Source of the DNA: SFLA01 sp045595785
GTDB taxonomy: Bacteria > Bacillota > Clostridia > Oscillospirales > CAG-382
Assembly (NCBI GenBank): GCA_045595785.1
Contig: JAZOBE010000041.1
Location: 1-11,261 of the forward strand
Reading direction: 5' to 3'
DNA length: 11,261 nucleotides
The notes under the pieces are model-generated. The model did no database searches. It worked only from the letters and a program-made list of their open reading frames with translations, and was not told where the DNA came from. Both the position numbers and the translations under genes were made by a program. This document shows, piece by piece, positions 7,165 through 11,261 of the stretch. Positions within the stretch are counted from its first letter, which is position 1, and each line of letters starts with the position of its first letter.

Positions 7165-8022
7165 ATGAAAAAAGCAAGATTCCTTTCGGCTTTGTTGGCG
7201 TTGGTTTTCACTGCGCTGTCCTTTTCGGGATGCCATCAGCCGACACTAAAAGCGGACGAGATTATCGCACGGACGGATAAGCATATAGTTTACCGCGCGG
7301 GCAACCTGTATTATATGGAGTTTTTCCACGATTTTTCCGAAAAATATTCATATTTATCGTGTCAAGACCAAAGCATTGAATTCGAGTCCTTGAGCGATAT
7401 GAGGAACGCCATACTGGAAGACGATTTTTCCGATTTCACGAGATGGTATATGTGGCATACTGATAAAGACGGCGTTATAGAGATCACGGACACGGAGCAT
7501 CTGTGGCAGCCCGTATACCCAGAGGACGTTTCCGTGGAAAGTCTGAGGTGGTTTAAATTCAAATACTATTTTGAGCTGTCGTATTCAAAGGACGAAAACA
7601 CAAAGATAAAAGTTACAGTCTGCACAAACGATACCACGCCCTTCAACACGGCGGAAGCCACCGAAGATAAGGGAGCAACGCGGGACGACAGTCTGAAGGT
7701 TCCGTTGATGAACGTGGAGAATTCAAAGCAATATGTTGAAAGACATGAATATAATACTCCGTCATACTATACCTTCGTACGGGTATATTACACGCTACAA
7801 CGGGGAGAACAGACATACAACGTTATAGAGCACTATTCTTACTCTTCCTCCGAAGCACATCCAGAAGTTCCCAAAGAAGACGTGCCCGACTCCGTTACTA
7901 TGTGGATAACCGGCGAGAATCTGTCGTCATATATATACATATACGGTTTTGAATCCCGTCCTACCGAGGAATGGCTGCTTTCTTTCGGAATGGAGCAGTA
8001 TATTCCCGAAAACGCAGAATAA
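7165..8022 (+). CDS. Predicted lipoprotein of unknown function
   Basis: I do not recognise the family. The 285-residue product begins with a typical lipoprotein signal peptide: basic MKKAR, a hydrophobic stretch 6-20 and the lipobox FSGC with C23 as the lipidation site, so it should be anchored outside the membrane. The mature part is acidic and rich in Tyr, Trp and Phe (for example RWYMWH near 96-101 and IYIYGF near the end), with no other membrane segment and no enzyme motif I can identify. A GTG at 7159 is in frame, but it lies in the very strong SD AAGGAGGGG (7151-7159); the ATG at 7165 has the correct 7-nt spacing from GGAGG and is preferred. It lies between two terminated housekeeping units, so context gives no role. 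Confidence 0.85.
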   Translation: MKKARFLSALLALVFTALSFSGCHQPTLKADEIIARTDKHIVYRAGNLYYMEFFHDFSEKYSYLSCQDQSIEFESLSDMRNAILEDDFSDFTRWYMWHTDKDGVIEITDTEHLWQPVYPEDVSVESLRWFKFKYYFELSYSKDENTKIKVTVCTNDTTPFNTAEATEDKGATRDDSLKVPLMNVENSKQYVERHEYNTPSYYTFVRVYYTLQRGEQTYNVIEHYSYSSSEAHPEVPKEDVPDSVTMWITGENLSSYIYIYGFESRPTEEWLLSFGMEQYIPENAE

Positions 8023-8034
8023 TACTTTTTAGCA

Positions 8035-8055
8035 CTAAAAACCGCGGCAAAACCT
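8035..8055 (+). repeat. Direct repeat copy 1, left of lipoprotein 2
   Basis: This 21-nt stretch starts CTAAAAACCG and ends AAAACCT. A second copy at 8943-8963 matches at 18 of 21 positions. It lies 13 nt after the first lipoprotein gene. Confidence 0.6.
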
Positions 8056-8090
8056 CAAATGCATGATATGATCAATTTAGAAAACAAATG

Positions 8091-8110
8091 GGAACGGCAT
8101 AACGGCTGTT
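8091..8110 (+). other. Small stem-loop before lipoprotein 2
   Basis: GAACGGC and GCTGTTC form a 7-bp stem with one wobble pair and a short loop, 20 nt before the ATG at 8131. No T run follows, so it is not a terminator. A TATGAT at 8067-8072 could be a -10 element, without a convincing -35. Confidence 0.3.
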
Positions 8111-8130
8111 CGCATTAGACAGGAGTAGTT

Positions 8131-8868
8131 ATGAAAAGATTTGTTGTTTTTTTAATTATTGCTTGCGTTTCTCTCGCCATATTTTCTTCTTGTGATACGA
8201 ATGAGACTTCAAACATTCCCAACGAAAGCGATATAATTGATATCTCCGAGACAAGCGTTGAGCAAAGTGAAATCGTGCCGGAGATCAGTGAAGCGCCTTT
8301 TGTGCAAAACAAAACAGCATCCGTCATAGATGAAAATTCATTCGTGAATATAGACTTGCCTAATCCGCAGCGAGGAATGGCGAAACAAACCAAAAATAAG
8401 CTGCCTGCTTGCATTGCCGTGGTAATGCTCACGGAAATAGGGGAAAGAGCAAAAGTCGGTCAATCAGTGACAGTGCAGGTCATGGATATATTGGAAAAAA
8501 ATGAATATTGTACTGTTAACATTGGTGATTTGATTACCGTTGCCGATACTACGAGTGTTTGGGTATTGCTGGATGACGGAACCTATAGGGTTAATGTGAC
8601 AGAATTCTATACACCTATAACAGAAGCGGGATGGCGATATATCGCTGGTTTATTCACCTCATCGGATGGCGAAATTACAATAGAATGTGGTTCGTTGCCG
8701 CTTGATAAGAATTATCAATATAATACCGATTTTATCGAAAAATTTCAATGGCAAAAAGCGGCGCAGAGATATCGTTCTGACAAAATGATGATAGAATACG
8801 GTTTGTTAACGGAGGATGACCTTCCGTATGACAGGAGTACCGGTGAGTGGTATGACACATCCCAATAA
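8131..8868 (+). CDS. Predicted lipoprotein of unknown function, AT-rich
   Basis: The 245-residue product has a signal peptide (MKRF, hydrophobic 5-17) and a lipobox FSSC with C21, followed by an acidic Ser/Thr/Asn/Glu-rich linker (about 22-70) typical of surface lipoproteins. The central part (about 88-180) reads as beta-strands: a VGQSVTVQVMDIL strand, then IGDLITVAD and a glycine/aspartate turn before YRVNVTEFY. This resembles secreted domains in which a strand pair is followed by a 'G-D-x-I-x-V' segment, but I cannot name a family. The C terminus is charged and Tyr-rich. AGGAG (8121-8125) is the SD. By eye the gene is more AT-rich, with more A/T-ending codons than its neighbours, and it is bounded by direct repeats, hinting at later arrival. 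Confidence 0.8.
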   Translation: MKRFVVFLIIACVSLAIFSSCDTNETSNIPNESDIIDISETSVEQSEIVPEISEAPFVQNKTASVIDENSFVNIDLPNPQRGMAKQTKNKLPACIAVVMLTEIGERAKVGQSVTVQVMDILEKNEYCTVNIGDLITVADTTSVWVLLDDGTYRVNVTEFYTPITEAGWRYIAGLFTSSDGEITIECGSLPLDKNYQYNTDFIEKFQWQKAAQRYRSDKMMIEYGLLTEDDLPYDRSTGEWYDTSQ

Positions 8869-8942
8869 CCCATATTAAACGCATTCACTCCGCGAAAAAA
8901 CTTCTCGGGAATAAGTTTCAAACTGAATTCTATACGCAACAG

Positions 8943-8963
8943 CTAAAAACCGTGAAAAAACCT
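8943..8963 (+). repeat. Direct repeat copy 2, right of lipoprotein 2
   Basis: This is the partner of the copy at 8035-8055 (18 of 21 identical, same orientation). The two copies enclose the second lipoprotein gene. The remaining stretch 8869-8974 is AT-rich and shows no gene. Confidence 0.6.
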
Positions 8964-8974
8964 TAAAAAATATT

Positions 8975-9043
8975 AAAAAAGACCTTGACAAGAGAGGTGA
9001 GATTTGGTATAATGCCTTTACCTCTGTGATTGGGGTCTTTTTT
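8975..9043 (+). terminator. Long dyad, possible terminator enclosing a promoter
   Basis: AAAAAAGACC (8975-8984) is exactly complementary to GGTCTTTTTT (9034-9043). In RNA the stem continues through three wobble pairs and one A-U (8985-8988 with 9030-9033). After an internal loop, AGAGGT (8993-8998) pairs with ACCTCT (9020-9025), sharing the same centre at 9009. A transcript arriving from the lipoprotein gene would make a hairpin ending in T6, which could terminate it. The rpmG promoter lies entirely inside. Confidence 0.45.
8985..9013 (+). promoter_or_regulatory. Consensus sigma-A promoter of the rpmG-rplA operon
   Basis: TTGACA (8985-8990), a 17-nt spacer and TATAAT (9008-9013) match the consensus at all 12 positions, and TGG before the -10 adds an extended -10 element. 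Transcription should start near 9020, giving a leader of about 105 nt before rpmG. Such strength suits a ribosomal protein operon. Confidence 0.93.
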
Positions 9044-9109
9044 GTTGCGCTCTCGTTTGATTTCCGCGAAGGGCGAAACAGAAAAGCAACAGAGGGAGGT
9101 AACATTTAT

Positions 9110-9130
9110 ATGGAGGTGCCGATTAAATGA
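9110..9130 (+). CDS. Possible six-codon leader ORF (MEVPIK)
   Basis: ATG at 9110 follows a good SD (GGGAGGT, 9094-9100) by about 10 nt and reads Met-Glu-Val-Pro-Ile-Lys before TGA at 9128-9130. That stop overlaps the rpmG ATG in the sequence ATGA, in a different reading frame. The first codons of this ORF are also the SD of rpmG (GGAGGTG). Translation is unproven; the geometry suggests translational coupling. Confidence 0.35.
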   Translation: MEVPIK

Positions 9131-9288
9131 AAAAAGGTTCAAGAGAAAAGATCACTCTCGTTTGCAGCGAATGCAAGCAGAGGAACTACAACAGCAAGAA
9201 GAACAAGAAGAACGACCCCGACAGACTTGAAATGAACAAGTTCTGCAAGTTCTGCCGCAAGCATACTCTCCATAAAGAGAGCAAGTAA
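9127..9288 (+). CDS. rpmG: 50S ribosomal protein L33
   Basis: The gene encodes 53 residues, a usual length for L33, a small protein of the large ribosomal subunit. Four cysteines in two CxxC pairs (C13/C16 and C40/C43) make the zinc-ribbon form; LVCSECKQRNY and the KFCKFCRKHT tail are typical. The highly basic middle (KKNKKND) fits rRNA binding. GGAGGTG (9112-9118) is its SD. It is first in the operon ahead of secE and nusG, a common order in Firmicutes. The Cys-plus form would bind zinc; a Cys-minus paralogue, if present, lies elsewhere. Confidence 0.95.
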   Translation: MKKGSREKITLVCSECKQRNYNSKKNKKNDPDRLEMNKFCKFCRKHTLHKESK

Positions 9289-9305
9289 GCGAGGAGAGAC
9301 GGACT

Positions 9306-9503
9306 ATGAAAGAAAACCGTGTTTCCAAATTCTTCAAAGACTACAAGAGCGAATTTAAGAAGATCGCTTGGCCGTCCTACACTCAGGTACTCAAGAACAG
9401 CACTTTGGTTATAAGCGCTATTCTCGTGTTCACTGTTGTTATCGGCGGTATCGACTTCCTGCTCGAAACGCTGGTAAGCCTTCTTGCCGGTTGGATTGCA
9501 TAA
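9306..9503 (+). CDS. secE: Preprotein translocase subunit SecE
   Basis: Essential clamp subunit of the SecYEG channel in the cytoplasmic membrane. The 65 residues are the short, single-span bacterial form. A basic amphipathic N-terminal helix carries the conserved SEFKKIAWPS (15-24), and one membrane segment follows (about 32-57). GAGGAG (9291-9296) gives the SD, 17 nt after rpmG. Its stop lies only 6 nt before nusG. Confidence 0.96.
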   Translation: MKENRVSKFFKDYKSEFKKIAWPSYTQVLKNSTLVISAILVFTVVIGGIDFLLETLVSLLAGWIA

Positions 9504-9509
9504 AAAGCA

Positions 9510-10046
9510 ATGAATATCACACACGAAGGAACTCCCCGTTGGTATGTTGTGCATACCTATTCCGGTTATGAAAACAAGGTCGCAACAAATATCGAAAAGA
9601 TAGTTGAAAACCGCGGTCTTCAGCATCTCATTTTCGGAGTAAAAATTCCTATGGAAACGGTCATTGAGGCCGATAACGATGCGCAAAAGGAAATCGAGCG
9701 CAAGATGTTCCCCGGCTACGTTCTTATTAAAATGGTAATGAACGACGAAAGCTGGCATATCATCCGCAACACTACCGGTGTAACCGGATTTGTAGGTCCC
9801 GGATCTGCTCCCGTCGCCCTTACGGACGAAGAGGTTGAGAAGCTGGGCGTAGAAGTCAAGGTTATTGAGGTTAAGTTTGCGGTGGGCGACAGTGTCCAGA
9901 TATGCGACGGACCTCTTGCAGGCTTTATAGGCATTGTTAACGAGATCTCCCCCGATATGAAGAAGGTAACAGTTACCGCTTCTATGTTCGGAAGAGAGAC
10001 CAAAGTAGAACTGGATTCCACACAGGTAAAAACATTAGACGAGTAA
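9510..10046 (+). CDS. nusG: Transcription termination/antitermination factor NusG
   Basis: Elongation factor that binds RNA polymerase through its NGN domain and links to NusE (ribosomal protein S10) or Rho through the KOW domain. The 178 residues are of normal size. The NGN domain spans about 10-115, with WYVVHTYSGYENKV (11-24) and KMFPGYVLIKM (65-75); the KOW domain covers about 125-178, with VGDSVQICDGPLAGF and the closing FGRETKVELDSTQV. W11 and the following strand require a start upstream of residue 11, and ATG 9510 is the only candidate. No Shine-Dalgarno sequence is visible before it, so it is probably translated by ribosomes finishing secE, 6 nt upstream. Confidence 0.97.
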   Translation: MNITHEGTPRWYVVHTYSGYENKVATNIEKIVENRGLQHLIFGVKIPMETVIEADNDAQKEIERKMFPGYVLIKMVMNDESWHIIRNTTGVTGFVGPGSAPVALTDEEVEKLGVEVKVIEVKFAVGDSVQICDGPLAGFIGIVNEISPDMKKVTVTASMFGRETKVELDSTQVKTLDE

Positions 10047-10067
10047 GCCATATCGTCGCAAGCAGTA

Positions 10068-10095
10068 GAGCCTGAATAAAAGAACGAACAGGCTC
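10068..10095 (+). other. Hairpin in the nusG-rplK spacer
   Basis: GAGCCTG (10068-10074) and CAGGCTC (10089-10095) form a perfect 7-bp stem with a 14-nt A-rich loop. No T run follows, so it is not a terminator. It abuts the next leader stem and may be part of one structured leader or an RNA-processing site. Confidence 0.6.
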
Positions 10096-10096
10096 G

Positions 10097-10131
10097 GTGG
10101 GAGGGAGCAAAGCTCCCGACATATTTACCAC
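10097..10131 (+). promoter_or_regulatory. Putative L1-binding autoregulatory leader of rplK-rplA
   Basis: GTGG (10097-10100) pairs with CCAC (10128-10131). After an asymmetric internal loop (GA against GACATATTTA), GGGAGC (10103-10108) pairs with GCTCCC (10112-10117). The pattern GTGGGAGG, stem, CCCG, loop, ACCAC before rplK recalls the leader where ribosomal protein L1 represses the L11 operon in E. coli by mimicking its 23S rRNA site. L1 is encoded by the second gene downstream. The structure is seen; L1 binding is inference. Confidence 0.6.
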
Positions 10132-10151
10132 ATTTCGGAGGTGTAATTAAA

Positions 10152-10577
10152 ATGGCAAAAAAAGTAGTAGGCTACATTAAACTTCAGCTTCCTGCCGGCA
10201 AAGCGACTCCTCAGCCGCCTGTCGGTCCTGCGCTCGGTCAGTACGGCGTAGCTATCCCCGTATTTACTAAAGACTTCAACGAGCGTACCAAGAATGATAT
10301 CGGTCTCATTATACCCGTTGTAATTACCGTATACGCAGACCGTACTTTCACTTTCATCACCAAGACTCCCCCTGCTGCAGTCCTCATTAAGAAGGCTTGC
10401 AACATCGAGAGCGGCTCTGCAGTTCCCAACAAGACTAAGGTCGCAACCATCACCAAGGAACAGGTCAGAAAGATCGCTGAGACCAAGATGCCCGACCTCA
10501 ACGCTGCAAATATCGAATCTGCGATGAGCATGATCGCAGGTACCGCACGCTCCATGGGCGTAACGGTAGTTGACTAA
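10152..10577 (+). CDS. rplK: 50S ribosomal protein L11
   Basis: Part of the GTPase-associated stalk base of the large subunit. The 141 residues are standard. The N-terminal domain (about 1-72) has the flexible proline-rich linker TPQPPVGPALGQ (19-30) near the thiostrepton-binding site; the C-terminal rRNA-binding domain (about 73-141) includes KKACNIESGSAVPNKTKVA-type sequence and ends in IAGTARSMGVTVVD. The usual GQHGVNIMEF is GQYGVAIPVF here, a mild variation. GGAGGTG (10137-10143) precedes the ATG by about 10 nt. It follows nusG and precedes rplA in the conserved order. Confidence 0.98.
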   Translation: MAKKVVGYIKLQLPAGKATPQPPVGPALGQYGVAIPVFTKDFNERTKNDIGLIIPVVITVYADRTFTFITKTPPAAVLIKKACNIESGSAVPNKTKVATITKEQVRKIAETKMPDLNAANIESAMSMIAGTARSMGVTVVD

Positions 10578-10591
10578 GGAGGGGAACAGCA

Positions 10592-11261
10592 ATGAAAAGA
10601 GGAAAGAATTATCAGGACGCTCTTAAGACTATAGATAAGAGCAAGCTTTATGAATCCGCAGAAGCTCTTCAGCTCACCTGCTCCAATTCCAAAGCTAAAT
10701 TCGACGAAACCGTAGAAGTCCATCTCCGCATGGGTCTTGACGGACGTCACGCAGATCAGCAGATCCGCGGCGCTATCGTACTTCCCAACGGTACCGGTAA
10801 AAAGGTACGCACTCTCGTTTTTGCTAAGGGCGACAAGGCAAAGGCAGCAGAGGAAGCAGGAAGTGATTTCGTAGGCGCAGAAGATCTGGTTGCAAAGATC
10901 CAGCAGGAGAACTGGTTCGATTACGATGTTATCATCGCTACTCCCGATATGATGGGTGTTATCGGCCGTCTCGGTAAGATCCTCGGTCCTAAGGGACTTA
11001 TGCCTAACCCTAAAGCCGGCACCGTTACTATGGACGTTGCTAAGGCAGTTCAGGAAGCTAAGGCCGGTAAGATCGAATACCGTCTTGACAAGACCAACAT
11101 CATTCACTGCCCCATCGGCAAGGCTTCCTTCGGTCAGGAGAAGCTCACCGAGAACTTCAACACTCTTCTCGGCGCTATCATCAAGGCAAGACCTGCAGCT
11201 GCTAAGGGTCAGTACATCAAGAGCTGCGTAGTAGCTTCTACTATGGGCCCCGGTGTAAAGG
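10592..11261 (+). CDS. rplA: 50S ribosomal protein L1 (3' end cut by window)
   Basis: L1 stalk protein that helps release deacylated tRNA from the E site, and a translational repressor of its own operon in well-studied bacteria. The reading frame is open from 10592 to the window end (223 codons), so about 6-12 residues are probably missing. The N-terminal MKRGKNYQDALK, the family signature ATPDMMGVIGRLGKILGPKG with LMPNPKAGTV, and the C-terminal ASTMGPGV are all present; the two-domain fold has domain II at roughly 67-160. AAGGAGGGG (10576-10584), overlapping the rplK stop, is the SD. Confidence 0.97.
   Translation, partial: MKRGKNYQDALKTIDKSKLYESAEALQLTCSNSKAKFDETVEVHLRMGLDGRHADQQIRGAIVLPNGTGKKVRTLVFAKGDKAKAAEEAGSDFVGAEDLVAKIQQENWFDYDVIIATPDMMGVIGRLGKILGPKGLMPNPKAGTVTMDVAKAVQEAKAGKIEYRLDKTNIIHCPIGKASFGQEKLTENFNTLLGAIIKARPAAAKGQYIKSCVVASTMGPGVK

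Noticed and set aside
8881..8920. Hairpin CCGCGA/TCTCGG after lipoprotein 2 as its terminator
   Set aside because: Short stem with a mismatch and no T run; the dyad at 8975-9043 is a better candidate.
9030..9230. 66-codon plus-strand ORF over the rpmG region
   Set aside because: Its Arg/Gln-rich sequence is the out-of-frame reading of rpmG, whose L33 frame with four cysteines is certain.
10574..11107. Minus-strand ORF opposite rplA
   Set aside because: It is antisense to the L1 gene, which carries the family signature and a strong SD.

Overview
The window looks like a chromosomal segment of a Gram-positive anaerobe in the class Clostridia (Bacillota), perhaps in the Oscillospirales/Ruminococcaceae area. 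The supporting signs are near-ideal GGAGG ribosome binding sites, sigma-A promoters close to consensus, frequent AGA arginine codons, a Bacillus-type pyrimidine-nucleoside phosphorylase with its cdd and deoB neighbours, short SecE and two lipoprotein signal peptides. The genus is inference. All recognisable genes are on the + strand. I see no rRNA, tRNA, CRISPR array, transposase or phage gene.

Layout. (1) 1-395 has no gene. It holds a tandem array of palindromic hairpin units (17-165), a second strong hairpin (228-256) and the pnp leader. (2) 396-2498 is pnp (polynucleotide phosphorylase), with its own terminator at 2512-2544. (3) A consensus promoter at 2546-2574, directly after that terminator, starts a tightly packed six-gene operon, deoB-cdd-pdp-tsaE-tsaB-rpiB (2615-7066), with two ATGA overlaps and one 7-nt overlap. 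It ends at a strong terminator at 7077-7104. (4) 7165-8868 carries two unrecognised secreted lipoproteins. The second is AT-richer and is flanked by similar 21-nt direct repeats. (5) A perfect TTGACA-17-TATAAT promoter with an extended -10, lying inside a long dyad that could itself be a terminator, drives rpmG-secE-nusG-rplK-rplA. rplA is cut by the window end. A structured leader before rplK resembles an L1-binding autoregulatory site.

How the genes fit together. Cdd makes uridine from cytidine. Pdp splits uridine and deoxyuridine/thymidine by phosphorolysis into base plus (deoxy)ribose-1-phosphate. DeoB moves the phosphate to C5, and RpiB passes ribose-5-phosphate to ribulose-5-phosphate. 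The operon therefore encodes a nearly complete route from pyrimidine nucleosides to the pentose phosphate pathway; deoC and a purine nucleoside phosphorylase are absent from the window. PNPase, upstream, is the phosphorolytic RNA exonuclease. Inserted between Pdp and RpiB are TsaE and TsaB, two parts of the tRNA t6A37 machinery. The last block is the standard translation, secretion and transcription-elongation cluster.

I found no clear new multi-gene system. The best candidates for unexplained biology are the hairpin array at the left edge, the promoter-within-terminator dyad before rpmG, a six-codon upstream ORF that overlaps the rpmG start, and the repeat-flanked lipoprotein gene.
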